Positions 24,508-38,218 of a DNA stretch of 64,000 nt are shown here, piece after piece. Source of the DNA: Atherinomorus stipes (lineage: Eukaryota; Chordata; Actinopteri; Atheriniformes; Atherinidae); NCBI GenBank assembly GCA_023101725.1, contig JALJCO010003062.1, positions 558,001 through 622,000 on the forward strand. The letters are read 5' to 3'. A program made the position numbers and the translations under genes. Below the pieces are notes generated by a model. The model worked only from the letters and a program-made list of their open reading frames with translations. It had not been told where the DNA came from and ran no database searches. Every line of letters starts with the position of its first letter. Position 1 is the stretch's first letter.

Positions 24508-25035
24508 GTTGGTATTAGGAAAAGCCTCAGCTTAAGTCTTTATGTTAGCAGGGTAAAGCTAGGGATGTAGCATCAGGTGGATATTTGTTTAACTACTGAT
24601 TCATTTACAGTATGTGTACTTTTCACAAATTATATCTAAATTTATCCAATCCAATCCAAATGTATTGCTTTGACACTTGCTTTGAGAAAAAATAAGATTT
24701 ATCTGGACTTAAACAAAATCCCAAATTTAGACAAGCCTGAATTATCAAATGCTGAAACTGTCAAAATAATTCTGAACCACAACATGGCAGTGTTAAAGCA
24801 AGTGTCCTGACAGCATATTATTTTTGTTATTGGGGGGGGACTAGGACAAACAGTCATTAATGCAGATGTCTTTACAAACATCCAAGTTTAATACCAGATC
24901 TAGGAGGAACAGAGATGTTGCACTGATAATAAAAAAATAGTTGAAAAAAAAGAAGAAAAAAAACAGTTAAAATGTGAGTCAATAACAGAAAGGTGAATAC
25001 AGATTAAATGGTTAATGTTTTCATTACAAGCTTTA

Positions 25036-25526
25036 GGGCGCATTCACAAAGCACTGCTAGTCTCGGTCTGATTGGGAACTCGGCTAGGCTGGGGGCGGGG
25101 GTGGTCTTCCAAACCGAGATCGCATTCTTGTTGCACCATAGCGAAACAAGCAAAACCTTTTGAAAAATGTTCCCAATCTCTTGAGAGGTGGCCGGCATTT
25201 GGATTCACCATAGGTGAGGACAAGACGTGCAACAAACAAGAAGGTTCTCACAACTTCCTTTTCTTGTGCGTACTTATGAGGAGCTGGGATATGCTTTCGT
25301 CAGTCCAAATATCGATCAAAGTTTTTACTTCTTTGTCACTCCACGTCTGATTACGTTTGTAATCCACTTCCTGTATTTGGTACAGACCTGCATTATTAGG
25401 TGGATTGAGTCCGCTCGTTTGTTCTGGATCAGAGTCAATTTGCACATTCACAACTCCCCCGAATGAAGTGGACTTTCCGAGGAAACAGACTCTGATTCAA
25501 ATCAAAAAAGCTTTGTGAATGCACCC
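25036..25526. mobile_element. PIF/Harbinger-like MITE with TTA target duplication
   Basis: Ends GGGCGCATTCACAAAGC and GCTTTGTGAATGCACCC form a near-perfect inverted repeat. Both flanks are TTA (25033-25035 and 25527-25529). The start after the terminus (CTCGGTCTGATTGGGAACTC) and the Gly-rich GGGGGCGGGG block resemble the larger element at 21218. Confidence 0.85.
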
Positions 25527-25539
25527 TTAGATGCTGTCC

Positions 25540-26150
25540 ATCTTTGTACCATACCATTTTATTTCTATAGCACTTTAAAAACAACATAACAGCTGACCAA
25601 AGTGCTGCACAATACATACAACTCAAAACAATAAAATAAAAATCTAAAAACAAGTAAAAAAGAAAAAAAAAGATTAAAGCAGAACTAACTTCAGCTCTGG
25701 CTCCCCCTAATAGCATCAGCTCGCTAGCTAGATGGCTAAATGCTATCAGACTAGCTGAAAGTTTTCACAAACACATTTGATGAATTAGCAGACCCACCAA
25801 TCTCTAAAAGTAATAATTATGCACGCCAATAGATATAATCACATACAGCTAACTACTTACTTGTCCAAAAGGTCCAAGAAAACATAGAATCACCCCATAA
25901 ACACTTTGTTAAAAGCATTTGTTGAGGTTAAAACGTTACTTTTTTTTTGCTTTAAAACAGATGACAACTTGATTGAAAGCTAGGGAGAAAAGTGTGTTTT
26001 TAACCTGGTTTTAAAAACAGGAGGAGCCTGTTTAACCTGCAGCGGGAGCTCATTCCATATTTTAGGAGCTAAAACTGAAAAGGCTCTGTCCTCTCTGGAT
26101 TTGTATTTGAATTAATATAAAACATGTTCCAGGTGACCCCCTACTGTGGA
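25540..26150. mobile_element. LINE-associated and MITE-derived repeats
   Basis: TTATTTCTATAGCACTTTAA followed by a CCAAAGTGCTGCACAATAC block is the 3' end sequence shared by fish L2-type LINEs. From about 25672, AAAGCAGAACTAACTTCAGC and later CCCCATAAACACTTTG match the termini and interior of the element at 30239-30964. The AGCGGGAGCTCATTCCATAT block near 26041 is another common fish repeat word. Boundaries are approximate. Confidence 0.5.
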
Positions 26151-26218
26151 GAACTTTGGGAAACACTATAGTGAGCTTTTTCATTTGTAATGTCCTAGTG
26201 CTCCCTGTGTGAAATGGG

Positions 26219-26799
26219 TTAGTCACACTTCTGGTTCTGTACAGAGAAACTTTCCAGGCAGCAAGAGGTGCTCACACACACAGAAGAACCAGACCAACCA
26301 GACCAGAAGCCAAACCCAGGAAGAAGAGGTTCAGTGAATGTGCCGTTGAAGGTGTGGAGGTGGATCAGTGTGTCAGAAGAGCATCTGTAGAAGGACAGAA
26401 TTCCAGCAGGGTAGTCGACATACACAGCTACTCTGTTAGAGACAGAGGAGGAAGAGATGGGTGTTGTGCTACCATTGTGCCAGGCAAAGTAACCATCACC
26501 GGAGCAGATCAGACTCCAGGACTGATCATTCCAGCCAAACAAACAGTCCTTCATGTTGCCCCTCCGTTTTATTCCACCATAACTAACTGAAATATGAACC
26601 CTTCCACACCACTCAACCTCCCAGTATCCACGACCAGTCACAGGATCGCTACACAACAGCTGAGGACACCAGAACTCAAATCTGTCTGCGTGATCGGGAT
26701 ATGCCTGAACCTCCGACACATATCCTGCCATCTTCTTGTCTCCAGACAGTTTGATCCATCTGTTTACTGTGTTGCTGTCGAACGTGAGTTTGCAGGAAT
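26219..26799 (-). CDS. NLR gene 1: PRY-SPRY (B30.2) terminal exon
   Basis: Acceptor CTCCACAAG ends at 26800 on the minus strand; the exon runs to a stop at 26219-26221. The PRY part reads [19 protein letters not shown] and the SPRY part includes [50 protein letters not shown] and [12 protein letters not shown], all hallmark B30.2 strands. B30.2 domains bind protein ligands through variable loops. Several ORFs on the plus strand here are antisense shadows. Confidence 0.95.
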
Positions 26800-28061
26800 C
26801 TTGTGGAGAGAACACAGCACAATACAGCTGTTGTTATTAGTCAGTCATACAATATGTTCATGTAAGCTCTAGTTAGATCTGCAATTTTTTAAGTTAATCT
26901 GACACTCTATTACACTGCAGTCTACACTACTATTTCTGAATGTGCAGCGCTGTTTTTCAGTCAAAATGTCACAAAAGAGGTTTTACTGCTTCAACACTTG
27001 TCAGTTTGAATATGGCAAAACTCTTAATATAACTTTACATATAAGACAGTACTTAATGATATTGTTTTATTACAGAAACGTGCCATACGCCTGATAAATA
27101 ACGAGACAAATCTCGTGAGATCTTGTTCCATTTGCACCGGTCCAGCATGTAGAAAAGTCCCTGTTATTCTAGAAGAACGTCATATCCCAGCATTCTTTTT
27201 AGAATCATGAGACTACAGTGCAGCTGCTGCTACAGACTGACCTGCTTTGTAGCTGCTCATAATGTGTCTGGTTTTAAGTTGTTGGTTAAGTTACCAAGTT
27301 GTCAGCCACATGTTGGCTAATACCTGCTTGTATCTGATATATGGCATCTAGATACCCAAAATGGAATCCTCTGGCTGAAATAAGGCTATTTTGGGATCTT
27401 TGCGCTCAGAGCAGAATATCAGTAGTTTTATTTCTCAAAATATAAGAGATAGAACCTAACAGTTATCTACTTATATCGGTATCGGTTAATATCGGATATT
27501 GGAAATTAAGAGTTGGACATTATCGGATATTGGTTTTAAAAAAGCCAATTTCAAACATCCCTAGTTAAGATGGCTGAAAGTGTGCTCCTGTTGTATGCTC
27601 TTTGCTCATTTTCAGATTTCTCTTAGAGTGAAGAGAATAGCTTCACCTTCTCAGGAGCTCAGCTCAATTGTGGTGTACCACGGCATTATCATTGGTCCCC
27701 TACTTTTGTCTATTTACATGCTACCGCTCATCCAGCTGACAAATAGCTTAAAGTTGTTTTACTTAATTTAAATTGCAGTTAAATAAAGTTTTATCACCTT
27801 CTGCCTTTCTTTATTCTTCACATTATTATCATTATTAAATAAAAGCCACTTACACTTCCTTAGACCTGGTCTCAACCACCGGACTCCACCATGTTCCACC
27901 CTGAAAAGAGGAAGTGCAATCAGACTAGCAGAGTCACTCTTAGCATGAAGAAATGGATAATAAAAATGTGTTTTTTGATGATGTTTTTTATGGGTGAGGT
28001 TTATATAAGCTCTTTTGGGTTTTATACCTCTCCCTTGCACATTTTAACTGCAATCATTTTT

Positions 28062-28094
<33 letters not shown>

Positions 28095-31000
28095 AGTCCC
28101 CGCTTTTTGTAATTGGCTTGTTACAGGCATCCATTTCAAAATGAGCAAATATTTTTGCAAACACAATTAATCAGTTTAATTATTAAAAATGTTGTCTTTG
28201 TAGTGCATTCAGTTGAATACAAGTTGAAGAGGATTTGGAAGTCATTGTATTTGTTTTTAATTGCATTTTACACAACATCCCAACTTCACTGGAATTGGGG
28301 TTTGTACAAGTACAATTACAAGTTTATAACCATAGTTATAAGATTATAACTGTACCATATGACAGAGATCTCTGCCAGAGGTAGCAGCCAGAATGGGATG
28401 AATAATGCAAAGAAGTTTAAAAGTAGTCACATTGACCAAGGGAGTTTTCCTCTGAAGCCCTTAAAATCAACTTAAAATCCACCGGATAAATCTATTTTAA
28501 ATCAGTTTAAGATATTCCAAGGGAATGAAACAGATATTTAAAGCACTTTCGGTAGACCACAAGAGCAAAGACCATACTGAGTTTGGTTTCTAGAAATGTA
28601 TGTAGATAGATATAGAGGAAGTAGGCCAAGAACAGTTTTATATATGAAAAGCAGCCAGCGTGAAAGCCTGTATAGAGGGACAACCATTTAGGAGTTGCAT
28701 AGTGCAGTGATGTGTATGATTTCCACAGCCAGAAATGCAATGCAGAGCACAAAGGTACACATAATCTAGTTTCTTACTGACCAGCGGCATTCAAAAACAA
28801 CAGCTCACCATAACCCAACAGAGAAAGTAGCTCATATCAAATATTCTCTTTAAGGAGAAATTGGATTGTATCTAAAGAAGAAACTTAATTTGACTTTTAG
28901 CTAAGACTTTCAGTGTGTGTCTTAAAAGACAGAGTCTGGTTATGCCTAAGTACTTGTAGGATTAAATTCATTCAAGTTCAAACCCGTTGAGCTGTTGAAA
29001 TCTTAGGAAGGTCAGATGAATGTTGCTTTCATTTGAAAACAACATATATTTGGATTTTGCTGCATGCAAGGAGAAAACATACAAACTCCAAACTGAAAAA
29101 CCCCACTTAAGGTTTGAACCCCTTTTGCCAGGAGGTAATACTGTCAACCACTGCACCACTGTACAACCACAAGACTCATTACTCTTTTTGCTTCTGCTTT
29201 TTCTCATCCAAGCCACAATGTTTATGTCTGCAATGGCCCCTCCTCATCCAAAGAGTTTCTAGCTTACAGTTTGGATTCTTCAGTCCAGAAAACAGAGGCT
29301 GTAATGTGGACTCTCCTGGATGGTTGTATCTGACAATGTGTATGTGTGGCTGCATCACATCTGTCCACACCTGAGTGTCTCCAGTTTGCAGCAGGGATCC
29401 TCCAGTTTATCAGAGAGACACTTCACTCCAGACTCTCCTGGGTTGTTGTAGCGCAGGTCCAGCTCTTTCAGATTGGTTGGGTTGGAGCTCAGTGCTGAAG
29501 CCAGGTCAGTGCAGCCTTCCTCTGCGACCATACATCCTGACAAGCTATAGACATATAACTTTAGGCCAGTTACAGAATTGGGTCAGTGTGTCCAACGTGT
29601 CGATTGCACACACTGTATGTACACAAAGTTAATTACAACCTCATGCCACAATGACAAGAATCTGAGAAGTAAAACTGAACTGAAATGAAAACCAGCTGTT
29701 CAGTTCTTACCTGAGAGTCTCCAGTTTGCAATTAGGATTCTTAAGTCCTCCAGATAACAGCTTTACACCTGAATCCTTCAGATCGTTGTTACTCAGATCC
29801 AATTCCCTCATTTTAGAGAACTGTGACCTGAGAACTGAAGACAGAGATTCACAGGTTCTTCCAGAGAGGTTACAGGTGCCAAGTCTGAAGAGATAATAAG
29901 GAAAAAGAAGTAAACATGTGACCCCAGCTTGACAAGAGGATGTGGGATAAGTGCCAGAATATCTGTACAGCATTTGTAAAAGATGGCTTGGAAGGTTTGA
30001 GGATCGAAGCTGTGAATGGGAGGAGCTAAAACAGAAATATCAGAGTTAAAAGGGAACAATCAGGTCATACAAAGATAACTCATAAAAACAATATTCTACA
30101 TATCAAACTCTACATGTGTTTGCAAATCAGGCATGTACTTTCAACTAGTGCAGCCAACTTCTCTCCACTCCAGACCGTCAAGGCAGATGGCAGCCGTCCC
30201 TGAACCAGGTTCGGCCAGAGGTTTTTTCTCCCTGTTAAAGCAGAACTCAGTAACTTCAGCTCGGGGCTCCCCCTAGTGGCGTCCTTTCACTGTCTTAAAG
30301 TTCAACCCCCCTACACCCCCACAGCACACAGACGGCTTCTCTACCTGTCTTTCCTCTATTTTGATCCCTGGATATATTTCTAAGCGTTTACTAGCTTTTT
30401 GATGCTACTTTGCTGTGTTGGTAGCAGCATCTTGTCTCCCTCTGCTCAAAGCAGAGTCCTGTCTCTTCCGAAACGGGACGTTTAACCCGCGATTTGCGGG
30501 TAAATATGCCGTGGATTATATTTTTCTCTGTTGTTGTCGGGTAGCAGGTAAGAATACAAACTTTTATTTACTTTTTGCGGACATGACAAGTGATTATTGA
30601 GCCTGAAGCAGTGATGCGCCCAGGCAGCGCAAGCTACGTGAGTCACTCTGGTCCAGCAAAGAGTTGGTTATGAGAGCCAGGAACCGGTGTTTAGGTGGTG
30701 TGAAGTGTTTTCTTCGAATTAGCGCTGGTAGTCTGGTTCAAATCAGAGCTGGAAGCAGCTCGGTAGATAGGGGACCTGAGTACCGTACAGCAGTTTCTGT
30801 TGTTGCAAGTTCTGCTCGGGTCGGCGCAGGCAAAGTTGCATAGAGCTGCTCGCAGGCCAGAGGCACCGGCGGGAGGGGGGGGGGGAGACATTGAATCACT
30901 CCGTAAACACTTTGTTTAGCCCCACGGGGATTCCGAAAAGCATTTAAGTTACTGAGTTTCCCCTTTAAAAGGGTTTTGTTCTTTCCACTGTTGCCCACCA

Positions 31001-34000
31001 TTACATGCTTGTTTAGGATGGGGGATTGAACCAGGTCAAATCAAGATTCAATCCAATCTGCTGGTTTCCTTAGCTAGGCTTTTATGAAGTGGTTTTAACT
31101 GACCCTCTACTAACTCCCACCATAGAACTGCTACTGACCAATCATACATTAACAATAGTAAGAGAGCCTCTGGCAAATTTCCACTTCCTTAGTAAAATAC
31201 TGAAGCTGTGCATACACAGCATTTTCAAATCTGATGACAGATATCCAGAACATCTGGGTGATTTATTTTTTGCCCTCTCAAAACAAAACAAACAAAAAAA
31301 AAAAAACAAAAGTGGAGAGATATGGAATATGGATTAAACAGTGTGAAAGACCTCACTAGCAACTGAATCCCAGCTGAACTCTCAGCTAAACATACTATGT
31401 TTGTTCCAAGGTAATATGCTCAAACCAACTAGCACAGTTGTTAGCTTCAAGTCAGTCGTAGAATATTAGTTAAAAGTTCCTGTTTTAACAAGGTAATTAT
31501 GCATCGCTAGAGGGTAAAGAAATATACCAGATAAACACTAGTAAGTCACAATGGTTGCCAAAAAGACACACATCTATAACATGGTCCTCTCTTAGCATTT
31601 TGTGAAGATACAGACAGAAGAGTTTTCCAGTCCAGTAGCCGCTATCCCGATCAGATCCAATGTGTTGATCAAACCCACAATGCAGAAACAATATTTCTGT
31701 CCGCAATAACCCCAAGGGAATACATCTAGCAACAGGCTAAAACACATCCGATACTGAAAATGATCTGGAGTCATACATGACATCCCAAAATAAAACAAAA
31801 TGTCGACTTACATTGTGAAGCAAGAACATTGTTCCTTTATATGTTTGTTCTGGATATGAATCATTGCTGAGTCTTTCTGTATGAATGCTGACGCTTCACC
31901 TCGATTTCAATATCGTCTTTGTCAACATTACGCTGCCAACAAATGAAGACATATTTCCCAAATGCATATTGCAGTCCTTTCAGTCTAGTTCCCTCTGATA
32001 TTTCCGAACTATTCCTCCAGAAATTTAATACAATTTCCTTCCGTATATGTTCACTGAAAGTGCTGAGCAATCCATGTTTATGCAGGCAGAAATTAACTTG
32101 AAAAGGAAGCTTGTCAGACTTAGCAAAGGGTCCATTGATTTGTCTGTAAAGTGCCCTGAGACGACATTGTTGTGAATTGGTGTTATACAAATACAGCTAA
32201 ATTGAAACAGAATTGTACTTGTTCTGGTAAGAGAGAATTTGTGTTTGCACAGAGGAATACATGCATCACTCTCACTTTTTTACTGTAAACAGACAATGTG
32301 CAACCATATGCTCATAATCTTCCCATTACAAGACTGCCCTCAGTGCAATGGTTGACAATGAGTGGTGCATCATCAGTGAAGAAACTTAATAATGACATTG
32401 ACCTTTTGAGATAAATTTTCTCACCTCAGTGTTTCAAGTGCACAACTTTGCAGTCCAGGGAACAATTGTGCTACTCCTGAATCCTGGAGATTGGTGCTGG
32501 TCAGGTCCAGCTCAATGAGGTGGGAGGACTGGGAGCTTAGAACTGAAGACAGAGCTTCAAGACTTCTTTCTGAGAGATTACAGAAATTCAGTCTGAAACA
32601 AGAAAAAGTAGTGTATAAATCTCAAAGGAGAGCAGTGTATAAATGTATCTTCAATAAATTCAACCGCCTTAGTACTTACAGAGCTTTGCGGGAGGCTTTG
32701 ACCACTGGCAGCAGCCTCAGAAGAGCTTCCTCTAAAGCAGAGTATTCCTTCAGGTCAAACACATCCAAATCTTCCTCAGAGGACAGTAAGATGAAGACCA
32801 GAGCTGACCACTGAGCCGGAGACAGCTTATCTGTGCAGAGATGTCCTCTGACTAGTAACTGTTGGATCTCCTCCACCAGAGAGCGATCATTCAGTTCATT
32901 TAGACAGTGGAACAGGTTGAGGCTTTTCTCCACAGACGAGCTGTTATTGATCTTCTCTTTGATGTACAGGATTGTTTCCTTGTTGGTTTGTGGGCTACTT
33001 TCTGTCTTTGTCAGGAGACCATGTAGGAGACTCTGATTCTTCTGCAGTGAAAGACCCAGGAGGAAGCGGAGGAACTGGTCCAAGTATCCATTATGACTCT
33101 CTAAAGCCTTGCTCACAGCACTCTTGTAGAAATGTGTCTGCAGCACTTTGTCTTCTTGACGGCTACAGGGTTTTTCAGGTTTCACCAACAGATTGACTCC
33201 AGACTTGATGAATGTCAGATGGACATGAAGAGCAGCCAGAAACTCTTGAATACTCAGATGGATGAAGCTGAACACCTTCTCCTGGTACAGTCCTGTCTCC
33301 TCTTTAAAGATCCGTGTAAACACACCTGAGTACTGTGATGCTGCTGTGATATTGATGCCACACTCTGTCAGGTCTGATTCATAGAAGATCAGGTTTCCTT
33401 TCTGCAGCTGCTCAAAAGCCAGTTTTCCCAGAGATTCAACCATCTCCCTGTTCTCAAGACTCCAGAGAGGATTTGTCTCAGCTCCTCCATCAAACTTGAG
33501 AATCTTCCTTTTGGTCTGAACCACAAGAAAGTGGATGTACATCTCAGTCAGGGTCTTGGGCAGCTCTCCCCCCTCACTGGTTTTTAAAACTTTATCCAGA
33601 ACTGTAGCAGTTATCCAGCAGAAGACTGGGATGTGGCACATGATGTGGAGACTGCGTGATGTCTTGATGTGGGTGATGATCCTGCTGGCCTGCTCCTCAT
33701 CTGTGATTTTCTTTCTAAAGTACTCCTCTTTCTGTGGGTCAGCAAAACCTCTGACTTCTGTCACCATGTCAACATATTCAGGAGGGATCTGATTGGCTGC
33801 TGCAGGTCGTGTGGTTATCCAGAGGCGAGCATGGGGAAGCAGGTTCCCCCTGATGAGGTTTATTAGCAGCACATCTAATGATGTGGACTTCCTAGAGTCA
33901 GTTAGGACCTCAGTTTTATTCAAGTCCAGGGGAAGTCGGCATTCATCCAGACCATCAAAGATGAAAACAACCTGAAACTCTTCAAACCTGCAGATTCCTG

Positions 34001-35415
34001 CTTCTTTGGTTTCAGTAAAGAAGTGATGAACAAGTTCCACTAAGCTGAACTTTTTGTCTTTCAGCACATTGAGCTCTCTGAAAGCGAATGGAAATATGAA
34101 CTGGATGTCCTGGTTGGCTTTGTCTTCAGCCCAGTCCAAAGTGAACTTCTGAGTTAGGATTGTTTTCCCAATGCCAGCCACTCCCTTTGTCATCACTGTT
34201 CTGACTGGTTCATTTTTGTCACGTGAAACTTTGAAGATGTCTTTATGGCTGATTTTCACCTCTGGTCCACTGGATTTCCTGGATGCTGTTTCAATTTGTG
34301 TCACTTCACTCAACTGTCCGGCCTCTTCAGTCTGTCTGTCTGTGATGCAGAGCTCAGTAAAGATCTGATTTAGAAGCGTTGGATTTCCTGCTTTAGTGAT
34401 CCCCTCGAACACATACTGAAACTTTTTCTTCAGTTTAGATTTGAGTTTATGTTTGCACACTACAGAAAAAAGCCCTAAATGAACACAATAAATATGAAAT
34501 ATGATTATTCATTTAATACCTCAAAGCTGTAAATAACCCATTTGTCCAACAAGTTAAATATTCATAGGAATGTGCTTACTGTTCTGTAGACAGTCAGCCA
34601 ACTCATTCTCCTTCATTTTTCTCAGGAAGTGGACAATGATCTTCATAAAAGCCTCCCTGTTGCTCTTCCTCTGCTCTTCATCCTCCAACACATTCTCACC
34701 ATCTTGACACTCAAAGCTTTCTAGGTTTTCTGAGCTGAGAACATTCTGGATTCTTTTCAGCTCATTCCTCACAAATGTGACAACCGTATCTTCCAGATTC
34801 TGGAATAGAAAACCAAATGAGCAACACAGTCTTACTGAGACACTGATAGCATCTATGCCAGATAGATTGGCGATAGGGATGCACCGATTGTGAAAGTCTG
34901 GGCCGATACCGATACCGATGTTTAACGTGACAACTTGGCCGATGGCCGATGTTTTCTATTTTTATTTATTACTTCCTTTGTCTTTCAGCTCCTCATCAGT
35001 TTATCCTTGAATGAGCACAAATTCAATCAGACCAATTTGTGAAACAGAAACAACCTTGTCACTTTGTGGTTGACATTAGTTATAACAAGCTCTTTTCTGA
35101 AAACATTTCAAAAACCTGGGACTGATAATCACTAAAAAGAATGCTTCAGTATATTGCCAAACAAAAGTGAGTGGTTTTAGCCTAATAAACAAAAACATAC
35201 TCAGTGAGAAGATTATTTTCATGGCCCAATAAAAAATATTCGTGGAGCATGTACTGCAAACTGCGCAATGCTGATCTTTTTCTGAAACGGTAAAATATTG
35301 CCACACGACCGCCGCCATCTTCGTGGATGCCTTCTACCAGTATCTCCCCCCAGCCGCCCAAAAAAAGAGGGGGAAAAAGAGTTTTTCTTAAGCACAGTGT
35401 TGATGACACATGTAA

Positions 35416-35485
<70 letters not shown>

Positions 35486-38179
35486 GGCTATATAATAATC
35501 GGCCACTGCCATCGGCAAATGTCATTTTTATTGGCCGATGGCAGTTAACAAGGCAAACATCGGCCGATACCGATGTCCAGCCGATGCATCGGTGCATCCC
35601 TAATTGGCGAGCCAATACGTGCAACGCAGAAATGACTGGCCGCAGTAAAAAAAATAAAAGTACATGTACAGACCACAAAAATGGAGTCCAAATGTTGTGG
35701 ATTCTCATGGATGCTTTCCTGGTTGGCTCTGTGAATGAACAAATCATTTATAGACAAACACACTTAACAATCTGCTTGGGGTTTCTGTACGTCATATAGG
35801 GGCTACATAATTGTGTTTTCATCAACCAGGAAGGTCACAAAGAAGTTATTGGTGATTTTTGCTTCTGCTCTAGACTTTAACACAACACAGTGTAGCAGGT
35901 GGTTATGAGAATGCAGTGATTCCTGTTCCTCCGGAGGGAAATGTCATGAAATTTACTCTCTCTGTTCTATTTCTCATGTTTCCCACCCAGTATAAGTGGA
36001 TCTGCTTGGGGTTTCTACAGTATCTCGAACATAGAGGCTACTGCCTAACTGTTGTCATTAAGAATGTCCCGATACCATTTTTTTTGCCAACCAAGTACAA
36101 GTACGAGTACTAACATTTGAGTACTCGCCAATACCGAGTACTAATGCAAGTAATTAATCGGGAAAAGTGAGAGGCATGTTTTGTTTTGTTTTTTTATAAA
36201 GAGAGTTTGCTCAGGTGTGATGCGGTCATTAGAGCTTGAATGTGATGTCACAATTGTCACAATGTGGTTTTTGCAGACAACTAATAAATATGGTAACAAA
36301 GGGTTTCTGGTGATCTTCTTTTGGATATATTTTTCAACTATGGTAAAAACTAGTATTTTAAACTACCACAACTGTTCTCATGACTGACATGGCACACCAC
36401 TGTGACATGGTTTTAGTTCCCTTTTTTAAAATAAAAGTTTTCCAACCCTACATCTGCAATGTCTCCAGAAGATGCCTATTTAACATTTCAAGGAGTGGCC
36501 TTTGCTTATTTGTATGAGGCACTAAAACTTTAGTTTTAGTTTTTTAGTTTGTTTGTTTTTTTGCAACTACACTTTGTCTGTTTTACATTGGCACAGTTTG
36601 CGTCTGACTAATCATCTGCTATCTGTGAGTCCAGTTTCTAGCTTTTCTGTAGTAAACTAGAAAAAGTGTTTTAGATAACGCTGATTATTAAACAAATACT
36701 AGGTTAAAATCAGTTAGTACCAAATTTATTTATTTATTCAATGGCTTTTGCAACAACCTTGTCTTTTTCTTTTTTGTTAAATTTTATTCTTCTCTCACCT
36801 TCCTTGAGAATCACTGAAATCAGGAGGATCACCCAATGAGTCTTTCTTCATGGACTCTAAGCTGCACTCAGTTTTAGGACAAGGTTCAGAAGAGCGTGGT
36901 TTGTGCAGCTGCTCTGAACTACACACACTGGCCACTTTAATAGGTACAGCTGTCTAACTGTTCATTAACGCAAATTTCTAATCAGCCAATCACATGGCAG
37001 CAACTCAATGCATTTAGGCATGTAGACATGGTCAAGACGATCTGCTGCAGTTCAAACCGAGCACCAGAATGGCGAAGAAAGGTGATTTAAGTGACTTTGA
37101 ACGTGGCATGGTTGTTGGTGCCAGACGGGCTGGTCTGAGTATTTCAGAAACTGCTGATCTACTGGGATGTTCATGCACAACCATCTCTAGGGTTTACGGA
37201 GAATGGTTCAAAAAAGAGAAAATATCCAGGGAGCAGCAGTTCTGTGGGCACAAATGCCTTGTTGATGCCAGAGGTCAGAGGAGAATGGCCAGACTGGTTC
37301 GAGCTGATAGAAAGGCAACAGTAATTCAAATAACCACTTGTTACAACCGAAGTATGCAGAAGAGCATCTCTGAATGCACAACACATCCAGCCTGGAAGCA
37401 GATGGGCTACAGCAGCAGAGACCACACCAGGTGCCACCCCTATCAGCTAAGGACATGAAACTGAGGCTATAATTCGCACAGACTCACCAACACTGGACAG
37501 TAGAAGATGGAGAAATGTTGCCTTGTCTGATGAGTCTCGATTTCTTCTACAAAATTCGGATGGTAGGCTCAGAATTTGGTGTCAACAACATGAAAGCATG
37601 GCTCCATCCTGCCTTTATCAACGGTTCAGGTCGGTGGTGGTTGTGTAATGGTGTGGGAGAAATTTTCTTGGCACACTTTGGGCCCTTTAGTACCAACGTG
37701 GCATGGTTTAACCACCACAGCCTACCTGAGTATTGTTGCTGACCATGTCCATCTCTTTATGACCACAGTGTAGCATCCTCTGATTGCTACTTCCAGCAGG
37801 ATAGCGTGCCATGTCATAAAGCGGGAATCATCAGGCTGGTTTTCTGTACATGACAATGAGTTCATTGTACTCAATTGGCCTCCACAGTCACCAAATCTCA
37901 ATCCAACAGAGCAGCTTTGGGATGAGGTGGAACGGGAGGTTCTCATCACGGATGTGCGGCCGACAAATCTGCAGCAACTGCGTGATGCTGTCATGTCAAT
38001 ATGGAGCAAAATCTCTGAGGAATGTTTCCAGTACCTTGTTGAATCTATGCCACAAAGGATTAAGACAGATCTGAAAGCAAAAGGGGTACAACCTGGTTCT
38101 AGCAAGGTGAACCTAATAAAGTGGCCGGTGAGTGTATAATAGAACACACACAGCATATAGTGTTATTGATTGAGCAGTT

Positions 38180-38218
<39 letters not shown>

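Noticed and set aside
24302..24570. ORFs with repeated Ser-Ile-Tyr-Leu units
   Set aside because: Translation of the (ATCT)n microsatellite.
35298..35548. ORFs with long Tyr-Ile runs
   Set aside because: Translation of the (AT)n microsatellite inside the hAT element.
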